Shown: positions 1-8,793 of the stretch, piece after piece
Numbering within the stretch: position 1 is the stretch's first letter
Layout: each line of letters starts with the position of its first letter
Assembly (NCBI GenBank): GCA_002794465.1
Contig: MTSL01000077.1
Span: 6,090 to 49,171 of the forward strand
Origin: Paramicrosporidium saccamoebae
Taxonomy: Eukaryota > Rozellomycota
DNA: 43,082 nt
Direction: 5' to 3'
Notes under the pieces: model-generated
What the model saw: the letters and a program-made list of their open reading frames with translations, nothing else
Databases searched by the model: none
Told to the model about the DNA's origin: nothing
Position numbers and translations under genes: made by a program

Positions 1-308
1 GGTCCCAACAGTCAGCATGGCCAACATTGCTATTGCGGCAATGGTTTTCCATTCTCCCTCAAGAACGGGGAGCCAACGGCAAGAGCAACCCAGACCCAGA
101 GGACGTGTATTTGTGGGCTGAAGCGTGCCATCAACCACACTTCAGCCACGGCCGAGAAAATGACCGCAAGTGCGGTGCGACGAATATCGTCCGACAGAGC
201 GTCTACTTTACGAATATCAACGACTGTACAATGTGTTAACGCTAGAGAATGCTGTGTACTGATTATCTGGAACAAGTGAATTAAGATACCGCCGACACCG
301 AGGCTCAT
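1..308 (-). pseudogene. Polytopic membrane protein, copy 1 (frameshifted, cut by window edge)
   Basis: This is the N-terminal part of the protein encoded intact at 1892-2620. Shared stretches include GVGGILIHLFQIISTQH, ALSD, MARFSPQIH and VWV. The start at 308 (with another Met at 311) aligns with the ATG of the intact copy. Near base 47-60 this copy is one base shorter than the intact one, which shifts the frame and ends the reading frame at about base 30. The DNA still matches the intact copy up to base 1, so the remnant continues out of the window. It diverges from the plus-strand gene at 927 across a spacer that is also duplicated. The family is unknown to me. A sequencing error at the run of Cs is possible but less likely than decay, because two further copies nearby are also broken. 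Confidence 0.7.
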
Positions 309-926
309 CATTGTGCGTTGTGGGGGACTCACCGCGGGTCTACCCCTTGGCCAATCACAACTGGTACCAAACGTTGGGTGGTGCGAGGCAGCTTTAGGCT
401 CAGTCGGCCATCATGCTGCCCTGTGGCCTCTGGGGCGTTAAATGTGAGTCTGATTGATTTGAATAGCCAAGGCGTTCTCTTTTGCCAGCTGATTGCATCA
501 CACCTACCTTGTCGTCCAAAGACGGTCCAATTCTACACTTTATGGGCCATTAAGCATTCTGACTGACGTGCCAAGTCCGTCTATCACAGAATGTGTTCAA
601 TTGTGATGATTAGACTGTCTCACAACAAAGCTCTTATGAATTCAGAGCTAGTCAAAATCTTAGTGTCACGTCTTTTACCGTATGGGAGCTTTTGATTCTG
701 ATGGGGCGATATTCGTATTTTATATCTCCAAATGCACTGCAAAAGCCCCAAATGTGGCAAATTGCTTACGAGGCTCAAGGTTCTGCGCTAGCCAATGGCT
801 GCAGAGTAATAGCCATAGCCATAGTCAACTGAAACGAACCAATCAATGATTCTATTCAACGACGGGGGCCATTCATTCCTGATAGATATATATATCTTGA
901 AGTATCTACTCCACACACATCCTACC
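309..926. promoter_or_regulatory. Divergent spacer of membrane-gene pair, copy 1
   Basis: This non-coding spacer lies between the divergent starts at 308 and 927. It aligns along much of its length with the spacer at 2621-3250, including a GGTGCGAGGCAG block and the region around base 640-700. CCAAT motifs are kept in both copies near each gene (about 350, 793 and 838), the arrangement expected of a shared divergent promoter. No gene is seen here. The regulatory role is inferred from position and conservation. Confidence 0.45.
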
Positions 927-1568
927 ATGATGGATATTAGCACGGTCAATGATCGTTCTAGGAATGACTCGCAAAAACGACAGGAGAATGTCAGCACAGT
1001 GTACGAACTTTATTGGTGGTTCCACAATCACATCATCTTCCTTCCCATACTCTTCCCTGCGAACGTGGCAGAGTTGTTTTCTTACTGGACACCGATTGGG
1101 CTTACGATGCTTTACTTTATCTTTTTGGCGATCCTTAAATCCCGCGCAGCATATCATCGGAAAATTTACACACTACCAAACACTGATAATGGCGATGAAA
1201 GTAAGAGCAACTTAGCGATATGCCTGAAAAGTATCTTTTACTGTGAAGCCAAGATGGCTCCCTGCAGCAATTCTCTTATGTTTAGTCTTTGGAGAGTGCT
1301 GGGCTATCGGGTCGTGTATAAACTTTTTCCACAGCATCTCGTCTGCATATACTTTGCAGTGTCATGGCTCTCTTGGGTCATCCAGCTTTTCATGTCTGCA
1401 TATCTCGGTGACTGTTTTAGGCAGAGGGACGATTTGATCTACAATGGTCGACGTTTTAGAGTTATTCTGCCGGGAGCCCATTATTCCACGATTCAAGATG
1501 AGAAGCAGAACATTATGTATTATTCAACCATTGATCTTTGTGGGCTGGTTCCATCTAAAAATTTATAA
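927..1568 (+). CDS. Unknown membrane protein, 213 aa, plus-strand partner of divergent pair (copy 1)
   Basis: The protein is homologous to the one at 3251-3892. Both are exactly 213 aa when started at the ATGs that align (927 and 3251), which is why I prefer this start to upstream in-frame codons. Shared blocks are YWTPIGL, LAILK, TLPNTDN, YCEAKMAPC, LGYRVV, YNGRRFR and GAHYSTIQDE. About three hydrophobic segments are visible: residues near 30-50, 53-72 and 135-165. The N-terminal 30 residues are hydrophilic and poorly conserved. The gene is intronless. I do not recognise the family. The divergent, co-duplicated minus-strand membrane protein suggests that the two products act together, but that is inference. 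Confidence 0.75.
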   Translation: MMDISTVNDRSRNDSQKRQENVSTVYELYWWFHNHIIFLPILFPANVAELFSYWTPIGLTMLYFIFLAILKSRAAYHRKIYTLPNTDNGDESKSNLAICLKSIFYCEAKMAPCSNSLMFSLWRVLGYRVVYKLFPQHLVCIYFAVSWLSWVIQLFMSAYLGDCFRQRDDLIYNGRRFRVILPGAHYSTIQDEKQNIMYYSTIDLCGLVPSKNL

Positions 1569-1607
1569 GCAGCATTTCGATAAATCAATGTGCAGTGGTC
1601 GTCCTAA

Positions 1608-1793
1608 TGTTGCGTAGTGGGGATAATACCACGGCCCAGTTTGGGCGAGAAGAGAACCTGTTCACTGCTAATCCTAGAATAATATGGATACACATTTCAC
1701 TGTCCTCAAATACCCAGCAACTAGGTCTCTTCCAAACTAATCAACCCTCTACGTCAAATACCCGACTAATCAATCCTCTGCCTCTACGGCACA
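1608..1793 (-). mobile_element. Short dispersed element with 4-bp target duplication (solo LTR or MITE), copy 1
   Basis: The element is bounded by the direct repeat CTAA (1604-1607 and 1794-1797). Read on the minus strand it begins TGTGCCGTAG and ends CTACGCAACA, so its ends are an imperfect inverted repeat with TG...CA termini. The motif GTGGTATTATCCCCACTACG near one end, and GTAGAGG.TGATTAGT repeats near the other, recur at 5352, 22090, 22481, 31346 and 36872. The interior matches the 36872 copy closely. No coding capacity is seen. Confidence 0.75.
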
Positions 1794-1891
1794 CTAATAT
1801 ACATCTAGGCTGTAACGACCAGAATAGCGCCTCTTACTCATGGTCCCAGAAATACCACGATGAACCGCCCACTCTATACATGTATAACAGT

Positions 1892-2620
1892 TTATTCTTG
1901 AGTGTAGATGCAGGCGATAGCATGAAGTATAGCGGCTTCGCATGCAATAAGCGTTGCCTCTCGGTCGGTATGGGTGCACGTAGAAAGTATCATAAAGTCG
2001 CAGTACATGATTAGCCCGATCCAGGCAGTTGCAAAGAGTATGGCTCTGACTACTGAACGAAACTGGAAAACAAATATAATGGGCACGACAGTGAAAAGGT
2101 TGATTGCGGCTTTCCCGACCTCGCTCGGCTCTACCTCGCACCAGACCAAGAGCATGCAAAAACCGATGTATGCCATAAAGCTCATTGTGTACATAATGGT
2201 CCGCCATGGCTGTAACAAATCTCTCTGCTCGGGCTTTAACCATTCTATTGGCTTCAAGATTCTGTTTAGCCGCTCCTGTCCCGGTAGGGAGTCTCGGAAG
2301 TTGGACAGGGCAGTCCCAACAACCAGCATGGCTAGCATTACCATTGCAGCAATGGTTTTCCATTCTCCCCTAAGGAAAGGGGAGCCCCCGACAAGGACAA
2401 CCCAGACCCAAAGGATGTGGATTTGCGGACTGAAGCGTGCCATCAACACCATTTCACCCACAACCGAGAAAACGAAAACAACTGCAGCCCGACGGGCATT
2501 GTCTGAAAGTGCGCTAATTTCAACAAGATCAACGACTATAAAGCCTGTTAACACCAGAAGATGTTGTGTACTGATGATCTGGAACAAGTGAATCAAGATA
2601 CCGCCGACACCGAGGTACAT
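1892..2620 (-). CDS. Unknown polytopic membrane protein, minus-strand partner of divergent pair (intact copy 2)
   Basis: This 242-aa, strongly hydrophobic protein has about seven predicted membrane spans: roughly residues 4-30, 40-62, 67-82, 88-105, 140-160, 170-188 and 193-212. The ATG at 2620 aligns with the Met of copy 1. The open frame extends upstream to 2644, but only through a GTG. That GTGAGT also resembles a splice donor, so an upstream leader exon cannot be excluded. It is the only open copy of four in the first 5 kb. It faces the gene at 3251 across a conserved spacer. No family is recognised. Function as a surface or organellar membrane protein is all that can be inferred. Confidence 0.7.
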   Translation of the reverse strand: MYLGVGGILIHLFQIISTQHLLVLTGFIVVDLVEISALSDNARRAAVVFVFSVVGEMVLMARFSPQIHILWVWVVLVGGSPFLRGEWKTIAAMVMLAMLVVGTALSNFRDSLPGQERLNRILKPIEWLKPEQRDLLQPWRTIMYTMSFMAYIGFCMLLVWCEVEPSEVGKAAINLFTVVPIIFVFQFRSVVRAILFATAWIGLIMYCDFMILSTCTHTDREATLIACEAAILHAIACIYTQE

Positions 2621-3250
2621 TATTGTGTGTTGTGAGGGACTCACCGCGGGTCCATCTCTTAACCAATCACAACTGGTATCAAACGTTGGGTGGTGCGAGG
2701 CAGATTCAGGTTCAATCAGTCATCATGTTGCTCTGTAGCTTCTGGGATGTCAAATTTGAGTCTGACTGATTTTAAATAACCAACATGGGGGAATAGTCGA
2801 GGCGTTTTCTTTTGCAAGCTGATTGCATTGTACCTACATTTTCGCCCAAACACGGCCCAATTCTACATTATAGATACTATTGAACGCTTTAAATGACGTG
2901 TCAGGTCCGTCTATGACGGAATGTGCTCAGCTATGGCGGCTCGAATGTTTCAAACAATGCTCTTGTGCATTCAGAGTTTGTCAAAATCTTGGTGCCATAC
3001 TCTTTACTAAATGGTATCTTTTGATTATGAGGAGACGACGTTCATGGCTTATGTTACCGAGCGCACAATGAAAATCGGATGAAGCAATTTTTGCGGGGTC
3101 CAGCCTCCTACTGGCCAATGGCTGCAGAGTAATCATCGTAGTCAATCGGAATTGAAACTGGCCAATCAATGATTCCATTAAATTTACGGGGGCCACTCAC
3201 TCCTGATAGATATATATATCTTGATGTATCCATTCCGTACAAACCCCAGC
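2621..3250. promoter_or_regulatory. Divergent spacer of membrane-gene pair, copy 2
   Basis: This is the homologue of 309-926. CCAAT motifs recur at the same relative places (about 2661, 3114 and 3164), close to each start. A run of T/A alternation (TATATATATC) precedes the plus-strand start in both copies. No gene is seen. The promoter role is inferred. Confidence 0.45.
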
Positions 3251-3892
3251 ATGGTAAATACTAACACAACCTACGATAGCTATTGGGATGCTTTATACGA
3301 AAGACTGGAATTTGTTGTAGCGTATTATAATCAACTTTGGTGCCTTCACATCTGCAGCATCTTTATTCCCACATTTATCCCAGTAAGTCGAGTAGATCGG
3401 TTCTTCTATTGGACACCAGTTGGGCTCATACCGCTGTATTTCCTCCTTTTGGCAATTCTTAAACGCCGCGCAGCATCTCAGTGGAAAATTGGCACGCTGC
3501 CAAACACTGATAATAGAGACGAAACCGAGAACACGTTGGTGACAGGCCTGAAAAAGATCTTTTACTCTGAAGCAAAGATGGCTCCCTGCATCCATCCATT
3601 CCTCTCTACTCTTTGGAGATTCCTGGGCTACCGTGTCGTGCATGAACTCTTCCCACGGCGTGTTGTCTACGTATATTTTATAGTGGCATGGCTTTCCTAT
3701 GTTTTTCAGGCTTTCATGTCTGCGTGCCTCTGTGACAGATCCAAGTGGGTCAATGATTTGGCTTATAATGGCCGACGTTTTAGAGCTGTTTGGCTGGGAG
3801 CCCATTATTCTACGCTTCAAGATGAGAATCAGAACATTTTGTATTACCCAACCATTGATCTTTATGGACTAGTCGCATCCAGAAATCTATAG
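3251..3892 (+). CDS. Unknown membrane protein, 213 aa, plus-strand partner of divergent pair (copy 2)
   Basis: This is the paralogue of 927-1568, with the same length and colinear throughout. Conserved blocks are YWTPVGL, LLAILKRRAA, TLPNTDN, YSEAKMAPC, LGYRVVHELFP, YNGRRFR and GAHYSTLQDE, with matching C termini (LVASRNL against LVPSKNL). Hydrophobic segments fall around residues 30-70 and 135-160. Both copies are open and colinear although the spacers have drifted, which suggests selection on the protein. An AATAAA polyadenylation signal follows the stop at about 3904. Function is unknown. Confidence 0.75.
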   Translation: MVNTNTTYDSYWDALYERLEFVVAYYNQLWCLHICSIFIPTFIPVSRVDRFFYWTPVGLIPLYFLLLAILKRRAASQWKIGTLPNTDNRDETENTLVTGLKKIFYSEAKMAPCIHPFLSTLWRFLGYRVVHELFPRRVVYVYFIVAWLSYVFQAFMSACLCDRSKWVNDLAYNGRRFRAVWLGAHYSTLQDENQNILYYPTIDLYGLVASRNL

Positions 3893-4139
3893 ATGGCATT
3901 TCAATAAATCCATGAACAATAGTTTTTGTATTCTTCATTTAAGCTACAGTCACTACAATTCTCTTTTTCATTAATGGTTCCAAGTCATGTCAACCTACAA
4001 AAATTCTGCACTTTTACAGGTTTTCAAAACGAGGGCATGGAGTAATTCAGCCGCCCGATCGCCATATATCATCGTTTTGGAAATCCAACTGTAGATGCTG
4101 GGGGTGGTTAAAGAAAGCTAGACGAGACAAACCCGCCCA

Positions 4140-4375
4140 TTATATGGATAGACGGACGGGATCCATTTTAATGGCCTCGAAGATTCGCTCGGAGACTTTT
4201 ATCCCGGTAGATGAAAGGTGGTTAAAGCGGTCCCCAAAACCAGCAGGAGTGCTGTGAGTGTCTTGTTTGTCTCGCAAGGATGAACCAGATCCAAAACACG
4301 TGGATTTTATCATGATATCAAAAACCACTTTGAAAACAACGGAAATCATAAAAGCTTCTAGATCTTTGTAAAGAA
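4140..4375 (-). pseudogene. Relic of the minus-strand membrane protein, copy 4 fragment
   Basis: The DNA here matches two non-adjacent parts of the intact copy. One part is the region around MARFSPQIHILW (GATCCAAAACACGTGGATTT against the CCCAGACCCAAAGGATGTGG block). The other is the RLNRILKP region (ATCCCGGTAG). The stretch between them is deleted. The frame runs on from the end of copy 3, giving a chimeric, meaningless reading frame. Confidence 0.5.
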
Positions 4376-5014
4376 TATCCGGGTAGATAACAAAGCTGCA
4401 GTAACAGGCCGATGCTGCCCAGCCTGCCACAGGCACCGTCATACGAGGGCTCCATTTGTACCGGAAAAGAACTGTCACTAGCAGAAACGGGATTAGGCGA
4501 ATCACCGCCATGCCAATGCTGTACGGGCCAGCCCTACTCCATAGAGCAAACGAACTGGACGAGATTTATAGCGCCCAGCTGCTAGCAGAGCCCGGGTGGC
4601 CAAGTTTTCTCTCAATGTGGGCTTGACCCATTCAATAGCCTGGAGAAATTTGGTTACTATTTCTTGGCCTGGCAGGTGCTCATAAAAGCTGGTGAGTGCG
4701 GCCCCCACAGTCAGTATTCCTAGCATCTCGATCGCTACACAAAGCTCCCACTCTCCCCCTAGAAACGGGGTCCCAACAGCAAGGATCATTCACGCTCAGA
4801 ATATGTGGACCCTTGGGTTAACTCGTATAGACATTGCAGCTTCTGTGATGATGGTGGTGGTCAGTAGCGCGGCTCCGGCCCGGCGAGTGTTGTCCGATAA
4901 AGAGGTAATCTCAAAAGCATTGGCAACTATCTAACAGGTCAGTGCCAAAAGAGTTCGGGTACTGATGACTTGTAGAAAATATAGAGCAAGACCACTAGCA
5001 CTGAGACGCGTCAT
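4376..5014 (-). pseudogene. Relic of the minus-strand membrane protein, copy 3
   Basis: Translated from 5014 it matches the intact copy (LYFLQVISTRTLLAL, then SLSDNTRRA, then GTPFLGGEWE and LPGQE). It has an early TAG, two TGAs near 4790-4800 and a frame change near 4505. Its plus-strand partner is missing: the sequence upstream leads instead to a dispersed element and the secreted-protein gene at 5655. This shows that the pair was amplified at least three times and then decayed at this edge. Confidence 0.65.
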
Positions 5015-5203
5015 GGCGCGCATTAAACAAGCTCGGTGAATAAATACGGAACATTGGCAGCCCACTCAAAAAGTACCTGATTTGGCATGTAGCGTAGCTA
5101 CATGATTGGTACAGACGCAGTGTTATTGCTACCGTGCAGTATAGAGGTTGCAAAGGCAGTTTGTAGAAATCTGCCGGCTGCTTCTTTATCGCATGTATCC
5201 TGC

Positions 5204-5306
5204 CAACTGTTTCACTATGCTGCAAAGGTTTTGTCAACTGTTTCATTGTACTACAAAGGTCTTGAATGGTTCCACTATACTGCAAAGGTCGTAAACGGTT
5301 CCACTC
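5204..5306. repeat. Degenerate ~31-bp tandem repeat
   Basis: Three and a half copies are present of a unit like CAACTGTTTCACTATGCTGC followed by AAAGGT and a few bases. No open frame of note is seen in the 5015-5654 spacer apart from this repeat and the dispersed element at 5352. Confidence 0.6.
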
Positions 5307-5351
5307 TAATACTTCCCATTTAATACTTTGCTTTATCATAGAGATAATCTC

Positions 5352-5572
5352 TGTCGCATAGTGGGGATAATACCACATACTTCGTCAAGTGGAAAGAGAC
5401 GAGGTGAGAACTCATTCGCTGTTAATCCAGCAACCTACTTACAGTGTCACAAATAACGCAATAATCCTAACATGATGAAGATATAAATCTCATTATCTTT
5501 CATATATTGTTCCAATTGTATCATCCAAACTAGGAAATTATCTTCAAATACCTAGCTAATCAATCTTCTACA
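5352..5572 (-). mobile_element. Short dispersed element (solo LTR or MITE), copy 2
   Basis: It starts TGTCGCATAGTGGGGATAAT on the plus strand and ends CTTCTACA, with the same organisation as the elements at 1608 and 22090. Target duplication is weak here (TCTC against TCGT), so this looks like an older insertion. Its interior resembles the 22090 and 22481 copies more than the 1608 and 36872 copies, so there are two subfamilies. Confidence 0.65.
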
Positions 5573-5654
5573 TCGTAATCGCCACAACCAATAAACGGGT
5601 CGGGTTTCTTCAGCCTTCAATGCACGATCGCGGTATACCCCGGCCAGGTCGCAA

Positions 5655-7181
5655 ATGAAGACGATAGTATTCCTCACCCTCTGGTGGTTGCTTGCAAACC
5701 AGAGCTGGTGTCTCGTGATCGGCTACAATTCAGCTCATGATCTGACCCTCAACCTGGGAAAAGGCTCCTTTAAAGCGCTCTTCGCCTCGACTCCTTTAAG
5801 TGATGTCAGTATGCCGCTTGTGGGTGAACTTCTTACCAACCCGCATTCAAACCTCAGGCCTTATTATTTCAGCAGCTGTGCTCGTCGCACCGACCTGCAT
5901 CTTGTCCTTCATAATGCGGCTAATCTAACCGAGACAACTCGCGATGCACTACTGGATTGGCAGTGTCTGGAAAAGGCACCAATGATCCGGGCATGGGCTC
6001 TTTCGATGCAATTGCCCACCGCCGTGCCACTCGATTATGCCGTTTGGACTCGGGAGGAGTGGATTGTTGCATTTCAGACTGCCCAATATCCACACCATTG
6101 GTGCGTCTCAGTGCCGACAAGTTTCCTGGACGACAATTTTTTGGACGAAATAGACTTGGTGTCGCATCTGAAAAAGCGTTGTCTGGAAGAAAATTATCCG
6201 AGCCGAACGCTCATAGTCAATGCGCTCCATAGAAGATTATTAAGTGCAAGTGAAGAGTCATTGACGCGGTTTTTGTTAGAGTTTCGTAAGCTTTGGCTGG
6301 GGCCGGATACTGAAAGCATCCTTAAGTACGTCATCTGCATGTCATTGAGCGGTACTGAAACGGCTGCCCTGAATGCCGCGCTATACCGCTGTCCGAATCT
6401 GAGTACCACGGCACCAAATGTTGAGGACAAAGTCCGAGCTCTGTTGCAGGGTGACTCTTCAACCAGCTACAAATTGTGCCTTTTAAAGATCCTAATGTTA
6501 GAAACGGGAATCCCGTCCGTCCTTTCAACAGTCAACCCGCAGCGCCCACCCATAGAAGGTGTTTCTTGTCACCAAGTGCTTCAATTTGTCACTGAGCATC
6601 TAGACAATGTGAATGCAGAGGATAAGCAAGATCTACTGGCTTTGCTGGGGATCCAGTATCAAGCGACTCTCTCCCACTTGTCAACCCCCGTGCATCTGCT
6701 GCTAGAGCAGTCCTTTGAGATGAGGTTGGCACTTTATAGACAAGCAGCCATGATGCCCGTCTCTAACTATGTGAGACCGCGACACTATTTATGCATTACA
6801 AATGACACGCTGAATCGCGCGTTGGAACGCTACATTTCTTCGAATGATTACTTGCGCAATGGCAACATGTTTAGACCACGGGTATTGTCCAATCTCCAAA
6901 AGCTGGAAACTGTCCTGAATTTATTAATATACTCTCTGGTGGTCTTTGGTAACCTCCCTGTGCGACTGAATCCAGCATTTTGCTCTGATTTCGGAAGGGA
7001 ATATCACTGGATTGACTTTGCGCACTATCTCAGCGATCCATCAAATAGACCTTTGTCAATGGAGCAGCTCGAGTTGCGGTCGGTACGGATAGAGCGTCAG
7101 TTTCGGAGGCTGTGGAAATCTTGGGGCTTTGACATTTATTTTAGTAGCGACCTCTGTAGCATGCTGACTGCACAATACTAA
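5655..7181 (+). CDS. Secreted eight-cysteine family protein 1 (unknown family)
   Basis: This 508-aa protein has a clear signal peptide (hydrophobic residues 3-19, ending near SWC). It is the first of seven paralogues in the window. Family landmarks in order are LLTN...YYFSSC (C1), WQCL (C2), YPHHWC..VP (C3), DLVSHLKKRCLEENY with L.VNAL (C4), YVIC (C5), YRCP (C6), FRPRV, LIYSLVVF, AFC (C7) and SDLCSML at the C terminus (C8). No catalytic motif or transmembrane helix beyond the signal is visible. The rest reads as helical, leucine-rich sequence. It is intronless and separated from its six relatives by about 5 kb of housekeeping genes. An extracellular or host-directed role is inferred from the signal peptide and tandem expansion only. 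Confidence 0.85.
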   Translation: MKTIVFLTLWWLLANQSWCLVIGYNSAHDLTLNLGKGSFKALFASTPLSDVSMPLVGELLTNPHSNLRPYYFSSCARRTDLHLVLHNAANLTETTRDALLDWQCLEKAPMIRAWALSMQLPTAVPLDYAVWTREEWIVAFQTAQYPHHWCVSVPTSFLDDNFLDEIDLVSHLKKRCLEENYPSRTLIVNALHRRLLSASEESLTRFLLEFRKLWLGPDTESILKYVICMSLSGTETAALNAALYRCPNLSTTAPNVEDKVRALLQGDSSTSYKLCLLKILMLETGIPSVLSTVNPQRPPIEGVSCHQVLQFVTEHLDNVNAEDKQDLLALLGIQYQATLSHLSTPVHLLLEQSFEMRLALYRQAAMMPVSNYVRPRHYLCITNDTLNRALERYISSNDYLRNGNMFRPRVLSNLQKLETVLNLLIYSLVVFGNLPVRLNPAFCSDFGREYHWIDFAHYLSDPSNRPLSMEQLELRSVRIERQFRRLWKSWGFDIYFSSDLCSMLTAQY

Positions 7182-7254
7182 TCTCACTTTACTGCAGCGA
7201 AGGGTGGCGTTCTGTATACAAAAGCTCTCCTATAAAGACATTTTCTTATTGCTC

Positions 7255-8644
7255 TCAACGGCCCAATCCGCCCATCTCCTCCATCCTTTTTGCTGCCTCC
7301 TACAATCATCAGACGACAATATTTCAATGCTACAATGTGCTCTTTGAGAATTGCAATTTCAGATCGGAACACGGCCTCCTGCTGTTGACAAGTCAGCAAG
7401 CTGGCCCTTGTTGTATTCAATTCCGCGGTGCATCGGCTCAATTCCTCGCGAGTCTGTTCGTTTGTTGCTCGTGACATTTCCAATTCTATTGTCAAAGCTT
7501 TTAGTCTTCCCTCCAGCTCCCCAGTCCTCTCTTGCAGTTTCACCAGCTCTGCTGTCCGCTCAATCAGCTCTTTTAGCTCTCGTCCCGTCGTCACCTCTGC
7601 AGGCCGTTCCTTGTGCAGTGCATTGTGTTGATCCTCATATTTTCGGTATTGTTCGATTCGACACTCTGCCGTATGCAGTTTCTCTTCCAGTAGTCGAAAG
7701 TTGTGTGTGGATTCACGCAGCACTTCGTTTTCGTGTTGAAGACGACGGTTGGACACTTCCAACTTGTGCAGTCGCCCCAGAGTCTCTGGATCCAATGCGG
7801 CACGCTGTTCGTTGGGAGTGATCAGAGATTGCTTAGAATGGAGTTGGTCCCGATGCAGCTGCAAGTCTAAAACTGCTTGCTCCTTTGACTTGAGCTGTTG
7901 ATCTTTGATTGCAATGCTCTCTATAAGGGATTCCTTTTCATTCTGAAATTGCGCTCTGCAAGAGTCCCTTTCAGTTGTCACACTCTGTAGATCACGCGTC
8001 AACTTTTTCTTTTCCCTTTCCACGTCAAAGAACACTTCTTTCAGCTCACTAATTTGTTTCCGCTCCTCCAACAATTGACCCTTTATCGCAGTCAGTTCAT
8101 TCTGAAGGTTTGTCCTCGTTTCTTCACAGTTTTTGCGCAGTTCAGCTTCGGATTCATGCAAAAATTTGCGATCCTTTTCCAATTCGACAATTCGAATGTC
8201 CTTTCCGGCAAGCGACTTTTCGGTGCGAGCGCGTTCATTCACAAGCTGTGTCTGCAGTCTCTCCAGTTCAATTCGAAGAGTGGATAGTTCCTGTCGTGCC
8301 TTGCGTACCTCAGAGGGATGAATAGGACTGGAGGAGAGACTGCCGATATTAGGGCGTTTTGTGGCAGGCGACGACAGGGCCGAATTTCCAGTCATAAAAG
8401 GGCTCTAGTCATGAGTGATGGGGGATAAAAATACCAAAGGAGACTCTGTTTGCTCCACAACACTGTTGGACGACTCATGGCGAGCCGTCAGGGAAAATGT
8501 GGGCCGCTTCATGTGTCCAATAGGGGATCCCTTGTACACAAGGGGCTCTATAGTGCTGAGGTTTGAATTGAAAGTCATTGTTAAATAGTATCCGCTTATG
8601 GTCAATGGTTCCAATCCATACTTTACATGATTTAAAGGGGACAT
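7255..8644 (-). CDS. Coiled-coil protein, possibly Mad1-like, three exons
   Basis: The proposed exons are 8644-8435, 8404-7334 and 7299-7255, with introns of 30 nt (8405-8434) and 34 nt (7300-7333). Both start GT and end AG, and both joins keep frame, giving 441 aa. Splicing out the second intron replaces an odd basic tail with a short helix ending EEMGGLGR. Residues 1-95 are low in structure and rich in S/P, with two KRP motifs. From about residue 110 almost everything is heptad coiled coil. The stretch LEVSNRRLQHENEVLRE followed by LLEEKLHTAE resembles the middle of the checkpoint protein Mad1. The protein is shorter than typical Mad1 and no C-terminal RWD domain is seen. Another cytoskeletal or centrosomal coiled-coil protein is equally possible. 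It shares a 149-bp divergent spacer with the dehydrogenase gene at 8794. Confidence 0.65.
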
Positions 8645-8793
8645 CTCTGCTCTGCTCTGTGCTCCGGGCTCTGGGCGCTGGGTTCTCGGTTCACAGTAAT
8701 GCCTTTAAAAATATTATGGATGCGCAATGGCAGATATGGATCTGATTAATATATCAATTTTAGGATTCTTATCTATTGACTAGTCCCAACAAT

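Noticed and set aside
1595-2014. A 139-codon plus-strand frame
   Set aside because: It spans the dispersed element and the antisense of the membrane gene; no ATG-based or conserved protein is supported.
1974-2591. A 205-codon plus-strand frame opposite the minus-strand membrane gene
   Set aside because: The minus-strand reading is conserved among copies and hydrophobic in the expected pattern; the plus reading is not conserved in copies 1 and 3.
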